Shown: one piece after another, positions 1 through 10,852 of the stretch | Layout: each line of letters begins with the position of its first letter | How positions within the stretch are numbered: the first letter of the stretch is position 1 | Program-made: the position numbers and the translations under genes | Assembly (NCBI GenBank): GCA_002633025.1 | Contig: NMRB01000050.1 | Coordinates: 745,527-809,526 of the forward strand | Origin: Notospermus geniculatus | Lineage: Eukaryota; Nemertea; Pilidiophora; Heteronemertea; Lineidae | Direction: 5' to 3' | DNA: 64,000 nucleotides | Notes under the pieces: generated by a model | What the model was told of the DNA's origin: nothing | Database searches by the model: none | Seen by the model: only the letters and a program-made list of their open reading frames with translations

Positions 1-1400
1 ATGTTCCACTACAGTTCCACAGTCAATAGGGAGGTTCCACTACAGTTCCAGTCATAGACAGATCTCTTCCGTTACAGTTCAACAGTCAGAGAACCAACAA
101 TCAGAAACGCAGCCTTCCATAAATGACAGAGTGGAAAAAAGGCATCCATCATCCAAAATGGCTGCATTTGGGAAGGAAAGGAAATCATTTCACATTGTCA
201 CCTGCCTCATCACTAGATCTGGGATGGCATTTCTGAGATGGAAGTCAAGTGGCGGGGATATGTAGACTATGCATTGCGGGTGAGGAGGGGAGGAGTTGGT
301 ATGGGAACTACTCTGCTGAAGATGTCTAATGTCATAGAGAGTAGAGGAAACAGGAGCCACGGAGATGTGGTCATCATAGCTAGAATCAACAAGTACCGGG
401 TAAAAGCACATTGTGTCTTAGGACTACTGGATTGACTCTTCGACCATACAAAAGACCTGGAGCACCTTGAAGCTCTTACTATAGACATGGCCCAGAATTA
501 CCGGACCTATGTTTACATAGATTGACATGACACCTATTTTCAGACGGCCAGTGCATAAAAACTACGCTATGAAAGTGAACCCACCACCCATCAAAACGGA
601 GTACGAGATCTCTAGATCATCCCCATGTAAACAATACGGTGTGTATCTCCTCAATATGTGTGTACAGATCGATTGAAGTTGAAATTTTGGTTCTTATGTT
701 TGCACAACACATGTTTTGCGTTGGGAAAGCTGTGGATTTCTGTTGCGTCGTGACGCCAATGACGTAACGTCACGCCCGCCGCACACACGAATTTTGACCA
801 TTTTTCTGATGATTGCCTCAATAAAATCACTCTTTTCTAAATCTTCGATCATTTGGGTCCCAAAATTTTTGGGTTGCCAATATCCAGAAGTAATCCTCTT
901 TCCAATGGCCAAAAAGAATAAAATTATTGGCAAGCTAAATCTGATTTCTGCTTACATCTTTAGGAGATGGTCGAAAACTGGACCGGGTGTCCCGTTAATT
1001 CTGGGCCATGTCTATAGGCCTAGGTTTGCAAGAAATTTCAAAAATGTTGAAATTCTTACTATAAATGACCTCACTCGCTCCTTATCAAGATAATGATAAC
1101 ATGGAATTGCCCCATACGAAAACATGGTCAACGACAACAGGATCACTATAAAAGTCTGATAGATAGATAGATTTATGAACACTTGATCAATGCATTCCAG
1201 TCAATCACTATCTCAATGATAGCTGTCCATCTGTTTATTATGACAGATAAAAGCTTGAAATGGTTCATGCACAGGTTGTCAGAGGGAGAGCTTCTGTTCT
1301 CTGTCCATGAGGCTTGGCCTTCACAGAAACATCCATGCTGGAAAGGTCGCAGACTGTCTGGCCCAACTTTGCCAGTTCAAATCATGGCTGGACCCTTTCT
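1..1400. other. No gene recognised (window start)
   Basis: No recognisable coding sequence on either strand. The first 100 bases carry a few degenerate copies of a short word (gttccactacagttcca). The small open frames here have no family resemblance I can name and no convincing splice context. Confidence 0.5.
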
Positions 1401-1419
1401 TTATGTGACAGAGAGGGTC

Positions 1420-1535
1420 ACTATACTTGACAATCCCAACGCCAATGCCTTATGTGAGGATCCGTGGGTTCGAGTCCGCTAGGAAGTTACGTCTTTCACC
1501 TCAGAAACCTGTTATTATTTCAGGACAAGACAATC
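1420..1535 (+). mobile_element. 3' half of a tRNA-derived SINE
   Basis: A pol III B-box-like word (ggttcgagtcc, 1467-1477) is followed by a tail very similar to that of the SINE at 19132-19317: both share 'atgccttatg', 'ccgtgggttcga', 'taggaag', 'gtctttca' and 'cagaaac/tagaaac' in the same order. The A-box half is not recognisable, so this is probably a truncated or old copy. Confidence 0.6.
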
Positions 1536-2169
1536 CCAACGAGGATATTCAGGGGTTTATATAGCACTTGTTGCCCTATGCCACTGCCCGCAAATAGGGG
1601 TGACCTAAGAAAGCTAGCAGTACGAACCCCTAACATGCAACAACCCCATGGCCAAGGTTGCTCGTAGCCAAGGGGACAGTGATGACGGCAAGCTGAGTAT
1701 CAAAACCAAACAATGGTGAACCATCATTGGCTATCTGCTGTACAAAAACATCTACACCGTTCCACCTCAACAATCCTCCCTAAGCATGACACAACAAAGA
1801 GATGGCTCATGTCATACTCCTAGCAAGCCTGTCATCAATCAATACATTTATTGACATTTGAAACTGTTTGTTTACATTTTTAAAATTGCTATATATTGCA
1901 AATGATACATGTCCAAAACAATAAAGCAAGCAGTTCGTTTCGGCATCCAAAAATTGACCTTAACATATGAAGAGCACTGGAACAAGTGAAAATTAGAATG
2001 AAATGAATCATAATATTAGATAGCGGCTGACGTTTGCTGGTGCTGCTTTTTCAGAACAGCCCTTAGAATGTACTGGAAAGGAAATCTTTGGAAAAGATTT
2101 CAACGATACTTTGTTCACCGACATTCAACAACCAAGAGTCTGTCTTGTAATGAAACATTTCTCAAAGGC

Positions 2170-2500
2170 CCAACACCAATTTCTGAACAGCCAATATGGA
2201 GGGAACATACTGTACCCACTTATGATTTCTGAACAGCCAATAGACTGTTATTACAAAGGAACCATTTCCAAAGACCTGATTTCATCACCACTTCACACAA
2301 TTTAAGAACAGCCAATAGACCATATGACATAGGAACCATTTTACAAAGACCGGAATTCATCACCACTTCACACTATTTCAGAACAGCCAATAGAATATAT
2401 AACACAGGAAACATTTCCCCAATTCTACATCCTCACCACTTCACATAATTTGAGAACAGCCAATAGACTATATAACATAGGAAACATTTCCCAAGCCTTC
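2170..2500. repeat. Degenerate minisatellite, unit about 70-75 bp
   Basis: About four and a half imperfect direct repeats, each starting with 'gaacagccaatag' and continuing with 'ataggaaccatttcc' and 'catcaccacttcaca'. The repeated gccaat word is a CCAAT-like sequence, but there is no gene nearby to suggest promoter use. Confidence 0.75.
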
Positions 2501-2696
2501 ATCTGTACTTCTCTCTTTCCGTCATGTCATACAAATAAATCAGCCCTTCTGGTTGACTGAAGATGGAAATTGATTTCTTCAGATCAATTATCCCCCTCAC
2601 GCAGCATCCACCGATCAGCCGAAATGAGGAAGATGGAGACGGTGTGTAGAGAATCAGTTGAGGATGAAATGTACCGGGTACAGTGACATGTCTTAT

Positions 2697-2835
2697 GTCA
2701 GAGTGGTGCAATGGAAATGCTGGCGCCTGTCACCACTGAGGGTCCGGGTTTGATCCGCTGTTCATGTGAGAGGGAAGGCAACTTGGTTTGATAATGCAGA
2801 TTTTCTCCGGGGACTCCAGTTTTCTCCTACTGGAG
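2697..2835 (+). mobile_element. tRNA-derived SINE (second family)
   Basis: A-box-like tggtgcaatgg (2704-2714) and B-box-like ggtttgatcc (2747-2756) at tRNA-like spacing, followed by a tail ending in 'actccagttttctcct'. The same A-box word, spacing and following sequence recur at 42224-42275, which shows a dispersed family. No intact tRNA cloverleaf is expected or seen. Confidence 0.7.
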
Positions 2836-4185
2836 ATTAGAATCACTAAATGTGACCCGTGACAGCAAAATGAGTCGGAATGCACCGGAAAGAAGATCCA
2901 AGATGACACCAGAAATGGACAAAGTCAGAATGGGCAGACAATCCCGAAATCAACAAACCCGTTGGTGTCACCTTGGGCATGTTGGGTCTTCTGTGCACAT
3001 TCCGACTGATTTTGCAGTCACGGGTCACAAATGTTGTCTAGAGAGCTGAAAGGTAGTAGACTATTGGGTTCTAGCTCACAATTCAATATTTCAAAATCAT
3101 CTCCACCAGGGGAATATGCCTTTCCTTGACTATGAGGAGGCTGCCGCTGAATCTCCATCCCTTGATTCTCAGGAATACGTATGGAGATGTATGGAGTACA
3201 TCAAACAAGTAGAGGATGAAATGTACAAGGTCATGTCTTTTCTAGAAATAGAAACATAGAGGGATAAGCCTTGACCCTGAGGACCACACCATAACCATCT
3301 CCATCCTTTGATAAATTGATTCCGAACAAAACGGGTCCATTTACAAAATCGGTGGCTCCACACAGCCACAGTCGACAATCTCTCAAACAGAGGAAAGATA
3401 CACATAGACGTCCTTGACGGGGAAGGAATACATGCATGTGTCATAATAAAGGCAACTCAAGCTTCACTGAATTATATCAATCTAATCAACAACTCAAACT
3501 GCAAGTCTCACCACCTGCGTTGCAATTCATGAATTGGTTATCAACCAGATTGCGATATTCCATGATATACTCGGGTGACACGAACTCGAAAAAGAGGCTA
3601 GTATGCCGAGAATGTCAGGTGTGTTTTCATCATTCCCAAAGTTGCGAAGGTGATTATTGTTACTTGGACAGATCGGCATGACAATCAATTGAAACCCAAA
3701 ATGTCAGAAACATTTCAATGGCAGGCAAATATCACAGTTTCCTCTGAAAAAAAGATCAGAGTTTCTTCTGAAAAAAGACCCCAACATACATGTATCACAA
3801 AGTCCAAGGGTATACCCTGCCCTTCAACTTCTAATAACAAAGTAAAATATAATTTCATCATTTCACCTTCATCTTCACCCCTGACGCATAGTTCACATAA
3901 AAAGGTCACGTGACTTGTGTTACAAATCCATCCACCTTGATACCCTGAGGGAAGTGTACAGCTAATAGCTTCAAATGGTAAAAGGTCGTGTTTTATACAT
4001 TAAGGATCGTGTTTCAAATGAAGAAGAAATGAGATGAGTCTTTGTAGTGTAATAATTTGGTAGCTGAAACCATGCTTTGTCATCATCAGTTGTTCATACA
4101 CAATGAATCAGAACCTGTGGTTATGGAGATGTGTTAATGTTTTTAGGAGATCACAGATTTCACACAACTGTTCAATTCATGGTGA
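2836..4185. other. No gene recognised
   Basis: Mixed sequence with short open frames on both strands. At 2851-2866 and 3013-3027 the word 'gtgacccgtgac'/'gtcacgggtcac' forms an inverted repeat around a 150-bp segment, and its two strands give near-mirror short frames; this suggests a small foldback element, not a gene. Confidence 0.4.
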
Positions 4186-4189
4186 TTTT

Positions 4190-4700
4190 GTGCAGCTGTT
4201 CATGTAGCTGTCTGTGGAAAGTTAATGCAGATGTCTGTGGAACCTCATGCAGCTGTCTGTGAAACCTCATGCAGCTGTCCACTCCATGAAGATTTCATGT
4301 AGCTGTCCGAGATTTCATGCAGCTGTCTGAGGAGATTTCATGCAGCTGTCTGTGAAACCTCATGTAGTTGTCCATGCCATGAAGATATCATGTAGCTGTC
4401 TGAGGAGATTTCATGCAGCTGTCAGTGAAACCTCATGCAGATCTGTGAAAGTCATGCATCTGTCCACTCCATGAAGATTTCATGTAGCTGTCTGAGGAGA
4501 TTTCATGCAGCTATCTGTGGAGATTTCAGGCAGCTGTCGGTGAAACCTCATGCAGCTCTCCACTCAATGAAGATTTCATGCAGCTGTCTGAGGAGATTTC
4601 ATGCAGCTGTCTGAGGAGATTTCATGCAGATGATTTCATGCAGCTGTCCACAGAGATTTTATGCAGCTCTTCAAGAAGATCTCATGCAGGTGTCTCTGTA
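4190..4700. repeat. Minisatellite with 'tcatgcagctgtctg' core
   Basis: About twenty imperfect copies of a roughly 23-30 bp unit containing 'catgcagctgtc' and 'gaggagattt'. The unit carries CAGCTG, an E-box, so the array is a dense E-box cluster by composition. Open frames across it are repeat-derived. Confidence 0.85.
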
Positions 4701-5520
4701 CAGAACTTTGTAAATACAATACCAGTAACTGAAATATTCAACAGTGCACTAGTTTGGCAAGTGAACGATAAACTCATACCGCCCAAGACCTCTCCGAGAT
4801 TGCCACCAGCCCCCAAGAAATTCAATATTTCGCACCATTTGAACGAGAAACGATGATAACTATGAGGTTTGTGAAAGAGGCTGAAAGAATTAGCCAACTT
4901 CGCCTTGGGTTTCTATGGTGAAATTACCTTGTTTTTGATCATATCCCACAGCATTTACAGAAAAATAATTAGTTTAACCCTCGGAGGTGCAACAGTTGGC
5001 AAACGGTTTGTGTCAGGTATGTGATTGAGATTTCATTCAGGAAAACATGTATACATGTCCGGATGGAATGGACATTTTGCCACAACCTTACTCATGATGC
5101 CAGTTCAGGCAGTAGCCTCAGTCCATACCCCTCTCATATTTCATCCCTGATATCTTTCACACGTTTCTATAATCTTATATCTAGCGTGACACTGATGTGA
5201 TGTCGATAGATCAATCGAATAGGAAATGAGCTCATCCTCATCATCTTGGCTTTGGTGCTCACAACGTGATACATGTACCTGGTACATACCAGATTGGAAT
5301 TTCATATCGGGGAAGACAGACACACAGGACATACTGAGGGAAGGGTTAATGGCCTTAAACACAGCTGAAAAGTACGTTGGCACAGGTTTACAATAGCAGT
5401 GGACAGCAGTGATAATAGTTGAATAAACTGATGACCAATGATGATCACATGCAACAAGCCCCTGCTTTTGCTGGAGCGGGGGGTCACATATTTTGACTCT
5501 GGTTTTTGAAATATGATAGA
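4701..5520. other. No gene recognised
   Basis: Unique-looking sequence between two repeat arrays. Short frames occur on both strands but none carries a domain I can name. Confidence 0.4.
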
Positions 5521-5527
5521 GCCATTC

Positions 5528-5776
5528 TGACCTTGAAGCAGTGAAGAAGGCATGATACAGAAATGTTGACCTTCAAGAGGCTTGGAAGGGGATGGCCAAA
5601 TGACCTTGAACTGAAGGACTTTGACCTTGAGGCAGTACAATCCAGTAATTTGACCTTCCAGAGGTTTGAGAACGATTGGGATGGCCATTATGACCTTTTA
5701 AAACTGAAGGACTGTGACCTTGAGGAAACATGACACAGAGAAATGGTGACCTTGAAGATGGTTATTATGACCTTGA
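5528..5776 (-). promoter_or_regulatory. Cluster of TCAAGGTCA nuclear-receptor half-sites (candidate)
   Basis: The exact 9-mer tgaccttga occurs six times at 5528, 5601, 5622, 5715, 5747 and 5768, with near matches at 5567, 5651 and 5691. Its complement TCAAGGTCA is the extended half-site used by ERR and NR5A/SF-1 monomeric nuclear receptors. All copies point the same way and neighbouring words ('aactgaagga', 'ggatggcca') also recur, so it may simply be a degenerate minisatellite. Confidence 0.35.
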
Positions 5777-6332
5777 ACTGACGGCCACAACCTTGAACAG
5801 ACCATGTTGAACCACAAGAGGCTTGTGAGGGGTGTGTGGGGGGGGGGTATTCTGAGCTTGAGGAGAAACCTGCAGGAACTGAAACTGTAGAACGAACAAG
5901 TGAGCCGCAGTAAAGACTGATGAGTAGTCACGTCACCGCCACTAGACAAGAGAAGACATTCGTACTGCCGACTCCTATGAGATTTCAACCATCTAATTCA
6001 TTTACTCTTATCTTGTTGATGAATAGGCGATCAAAAAACTCTGTCTAGCTTAATGTCTGCGGCAAGACAGGATGGGGTATGGAGTATCGATCGATTCTCA
6101 AACCCTGGTAGAATACTGATTTATTGCTTCAAAATGGCTCACTGTAATCGACACAATCAATAAATGCACAACAATGTGATAGTTTTACCTAATGGGATGC
6201 TGGTGGAGCTACATCGGCATGTGTTACTCATCTCTACAAGTAATCATTGGTGTTCACATAGACCTGAAGTCAGCTTTCCATCACCTCAGGTATGGCTGGA
6301 CCTGCAAGGGTTGAAATCCCCATTGCCATTGC

Positions 6333-6572
6333 CACGCTGGTGATTCAAACACAAAATTATTTTATTCGTACGCGAAGTCGTTGACGCATAACTAATGGTG
6401 CTTGTCGCATTCGCAGTTCATCTGGTAAATGGAAGGGGTGACGGGTGATTACATAATAAGCTGTCACCCCTTCTATTTGCCTAAACAACTGCAAAAATAG
6501 TCAACACGATTAGTTATGCTTGGGTAAAAATCGCGTACGAAAAAAAGATTTTACGTTTGAATCACCAGCGTG
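6333..6572. mobile_element. Foldback MITE, 240 bp, with 5-bp target duplication
   Basis: Terminal inverted repeats begin cacgctggtgattcaaac (6333-6350) and end with its perfect complement (6555-6572); similarity continues inward to 'tcgtacgcga'. ATTGC directly flanks both ends (6328-6332 and 6573-6577), a likely target duplication. A second hairpin (aaggggtgac / gtcacccctt) lies in the middle. No open frame, so it is non-autonomous. Confidence 0.8.
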
Positions 6573-6576
6573 ATTG

Positions 6577-6850
6577 CCATCCATCTCAGAGATATCCCTC
6601 AACTTGGCCATCTACCTCAACAATGCCCCCTAGACATGGCCATCCATATCCAAGTTACCCCCTAAACTTGGCCATCTATCTCCGAGATTCCCAGTCAACA
6701 TCCCCATACATTACTGAGATGCCCCCACATGACACAACATGGCCATATGCCATGGAATACTCTGACAGCATGGCAATCTACCTCATAGATGCCCCCTCGA
6801 CATTGCCAGCTACCTCAGAAATGCCCCTTCCATTGGCCAGTTACTGGCAT
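6577..6850. repeat. Degenerate tandem repeat around 'ggccatctacctca'
   Basis: Loosely repeated segments containing 'tggccatctacctc', 'gagatgccccc' and similar words every 35-50 bases. The 113-codon plus-strand frame over it is repeat-derived and low in complexity. Confidence 0.55.
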
Positions 6851-7536
6851 AAATCAATGTCTGTAGCGGTAGATATTTGCCGATGGTTGAACAAGTAGTG
6901 GGTTGTCAACAAAGAAGAAGAAATGAGGAAATAAACAATCAGAAACTATTTGTGTTTGATCAACAGCAATGTCAGCATTCGTGCAACACCTTGGTAATGC
7001 AGAATGTCCGTGCAGAGCACTTTTAAAGTGAACAATATTGGCCAATCTTCAAAACATAATCTTATAATGTTCAGGACACAAATTGGTCAAAAAGTCACCC
7101 AAGCCATTCTTATAATCACCAGCAGTCAATCCCAATTTACACAAAATCATGCAAGAAACCACCCAAATGTCCGAAGTCTGTCTACAAGTTTCCTAATGCT
7201 TGAAATCATGACGAGTGTGCCTATGTTTGGAATGTCTAAACAAGGATTATTTTTAAGCCTGGACAATCTGGTTACCCAAAGAGATTGTGCTATTTGCTGA
7301 CAAATATCGAGGAACTCTGTCTCAAACCCACTACTGCAGACAACAAATGCAGCATATGGGACAGAAGAAATTCTCACCACTCCTTTTGCACAGGAATCAT
7401 TTGAAACAAATACTCTTCTTGTACCATGTTTGAGAGTTGCAATAACTTGGAAGAAATTGACTATAATCGTTGTTCTTTGCTTGATGGGTCTTCACCCAGT
7501 TAACGTACATGTAGTAAATGATATAGAACGGGGAAT

Positions 7537-7845
7537 GTGATACACAAGAGCCAACCACAAGGGGAAATCTTTCTCTAAACACAGGCACTGTGATACACAA
7601 GAGCCAACCACAAGGGGAAATCTTTCTCTAAACACAGGCACTGTGATACACAAGAGCCAACCACAAGGGGAAATCTTTCTCTAACAGACACTGTGACACA
7701 CAAGAGCCAACCACAAGGGGAAATCTTTCTCTAACAGGCACTCATGACTGTGATAAGAGCCAACCACAAGGGGAAATCTTTCTCTAAACAAGCACTGTGA
7801 CACATGAACAGCCAACCACAAGTGGAAATCTTTCCCCACCAAATC
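7537..7845. repeat. Minisatellite, about six units of 50-53 bp
   Basis: Units start gtgatacacaagagccaacc and contain 'acaaggggaaatctttctc'. The first three are exactly 53 bp apart (7537, 7590, 7643); later ones are shortened and more divergent. Minus-strand frames across it repeat a FPLWLA-like peptide, a by-product of the array. Confidence 0.92.
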
Positions 7846-7849
7846 TGTG

Positions 7850-8935
7850 ACAGAGATGCCAAAGGGAATACCCAACCATAATTCAATTGGTGACTCCATC
7901 TCCGAAGATCGATCAAGATATGCTGAACTATTGAGTGTGAGTCTATATATACACGCCAGTACATTGCTATGTACATGATGCATAGATCAGAGAATACGTA
8001 ACAACGGAGGATGAAGAATCTGTCTTAGCTACAAGGACACCCGGCAACCAACACTGTCAAAAACTACAGGAGGGACAAGGAATGTTAGGAAATCATTTTC
8101 ACAGACCAGTACCACTAAATTTCCAAATATTTATGATATTTTCTGTGAAACTTAATTGATGATTGGTCATATTTATCATTTCCATGGAAATTTTTTGGAA
8201 ATTTTCAAAAACTGCAAAAGTGTGACACAATGGAAACTCACCTGTCTCGGACTTGGTTTTGCGTTCATCAGGAACAGAATAAAACTCCACTGAGATACTC
8301 CAGCAGAATTACCAATGTCTCTCCGTTCACCTCACCACGCTCGCTAGCGATCCAAATATAAAACCTCAGAGAGACTACCAGGGGTATTGGCAGTTACAAA
8401 ACACGATTGATATGGTATTTCTAATACAAATAGCAGGCTATGAATAATCAATTAACTCACTGTTGCTGATTACAGACAGGACCAGCACCATCTGACATAC
8501 CCCATGGTAGATTATCTCATCCCTGTCGAAACGAGGTATAGCGCTTGAGATAAGACTCAACGGCAAGAGACTGCAGGGTTGATTCTTTTATATGTCCTTG
8601 ATAATCTTGTGTAGCATGACACGTGTGATGACCTCGGGGATATATCAAACTCCTTTCACGCAAATCCATAATCAGAAACGTTTCATACCGCGTACGGACA
8701 AGAGTTGAATAATTTGGCCATGTTTAATATAAATAGAGGAATGAATAATGAATAGCCAGAGGGTTGGATTGAGGAGAAGATTACCAGGGTACGGTGTGTC
8801 ATAGAAATACTAAACTTAGTATACAAAATCATAGGCTGTTCTGCTGTAAATGGCTGGGAAATGTCACTGGTCTGTGTTCTTCACAAAATGCAATGAGTAC
8901 ATGAAATAAAATGTAAAAGGTCACCCCATCAGTAA
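7850..8935. other. No gene recognised
   Basis: AT-rich sequence with no coding domain that I can identify on either strand. Confidence 0.4.
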
Positions 8936-10852
8936 TGATGCACTTTCTGACAAATATACCGGTAGTGCCTTTAATCAGCCCTTTTGAATAAATTCAGCAC
9001 CCTTTATGTAAAGCATGACGAATTCAATGACAGTGGCTTTTACACAAATATCTCTTGGACTTTTTTCTCCTCATCCCTGACTGTCATCTTACGGTATGCC
9101 ATATGCCAATAATATCCTCTCAAAGAGAGTTGACACATTGCGTCATCTTGTATCTTGTCAGCAAAAATAAACCTCACCATTAAATGTAACTTTCAAGATG
9201 AATTTACACAAAGTGTGAGACATAAATATTTCCAAGATACCAAACTTCAAACGTGAAAGAAGCCTTTTCAATTCTTGAGTAAAAGAATTAGCCGCAGGTG
9301 AGCAGTCATTGAAAGGAATGGCAAAGCATGAAAATACTGAGGGTATTGCAGCCGCGCTTCAGAAATGCCCATTTTTCTTGATTGACGACCTAGCCCTACA
9401 AAACATCAGCAATACATCGACAGACGAGATACTGGTACTTACCAAAATTTGAGAGTAACTAAAAGAGGGCAGCATTGCCATCGCATCAACATGAGAAAGA
9501 ATGATGAAGATGGATGTATCATCATTCATCACAAGCTTTCATGGCTAAACATGAATACCGGTACATCACAACAGACCCGAGTCTGGGGTGGCTATTTTTA
9601 ATGCCACTTTGTGCAAATAGCATTAAAAAATGTTGATGCTAGCGCATAGCATAACATATTTAGCAGAAAGACTTGCTACCCCTATTAGTGCGTGTGTGGT
9701 GTTATAGATCTGTTTTGAATAATAGATTGGCTATTGATTCCAAGCTATTTGAATGAGAAAACAACAGGATTGTGTAATTAAGCCATCGGCATTTCGATTC
9801 CATGTTTACATTGGCGCAAGCAATGGGAATCTATATAGAGGACACAACTGGACACTCACTGTAGTGCCGTTGCTAAAAATATCCAAAATCATTNTGATGC
9901 ACTTTCTGACAAATATACCGGTAGTGCCTTTAATCAGCCCTTTTGAATAAATTCAGCACCCTTTATGTAAAGCATGACGAATTCAATGACAGTGGCTTTT
10001 ACACAAATATCTCTTGGACTTTTTTCTCCTCATCCCTGACTGTCATCTTACGGTATGCCATATGCCAATAATATCCTCTCAAAGAGAGTTGACACATTGC
10101 GTCATCTTGTATCTTGTCAGCAAAAATAAACCTCACCATTAAATGTAACTTTCAAGATGAATTTACACAAAGTGTGAGACATAAATATTTCCAAGATACC
10201 AAACTTCAAACGTGAAAGAAGCCTTTTCAATTCTTGAGTAAAAGAATTAGCCGCAGGTGAGCAGTCATTGAAAGGAATGGCAAAGCATGAAAATACTGAG
10301 GGTATTGCAGCCGCGCTTCAGAAATGCCCATTTTTCTTGATTGACGACCTAGCCCTACAAAACATCAGCAATACATCGACAGACGAGATACTGGTACTTA
10401 CCAAAATTTGAGAGTAACTAAAAGAGGGCAGCATTGCCATCGCATCAACATGAGAAAGAATGATGAAGATGGATGTATCATCATTCATCACAAGCTTTCA
10501 TGGCTAAACATGAATACCGGTACATCACAACAGACCCGAGTCTGGGGTGGCTATTTTTAATGCCACTTTGTGCAAATAGCATTAAAAAATGTTGATGCTA
10601 GCGCATAGCATAACATATTTAGCAGAAAGACTAGCTACCCCTATTAGTGCGTGTGTGGTGTTATAGATCTGTTTTGAATAATAGATTGGCTATTGATTCC
10701 AAGCTATTTGAATGAGAAAACAACAGGATTGTGTAATTAAGCCATCGGCATTTCGATTCCATGTTTACATTGGCGCAAGCAATGGGAATCTATATAGAGG
10801 ACACAACTGGACACTCACTGTAGTGCCGTTGCTAAAAATATCCAAAATCATT
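8936..10852 (+). repeat. 958-bp direct duplication joined by a single N (probable assembly artefact)
   Basis: 8936-9893 and 9895-10852 are the same sequence at an offset of 959, separated only by one undetermined base at 9894. In reading them side by side I found one substitution (cttgctacc near 9672 versus ctagctacc near 10631). A single N flanked by near-identical contig ends is what an unmerged contig overlap produces. No gene is recognised inside it. Confidence 0.93.

Noticed and set aside
2851-3049. Pair of overlapping frames on opposite strands starting MTRD
   Set aside because: Both arise from an inverted repeat around 'gtgacccgtgac'; no coding signature.
4578-4856. Plus-strand frame MQLSEEISCSCLRRF…
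   Set aside because: Repeat-derived from the catgcagctgtc array.
7500-7850. Direct repeats considered as a CRISPR array
   Set aside because: There are no unique spacers of constant length and the genome is eukaryotic; it is a minisatellite.
7681-7983. Minus-strand frame with repeated FPLWLA peptides
   Set aside because: It is a direct reading of the 53-bp minisatellite; unit length changes break the frame.
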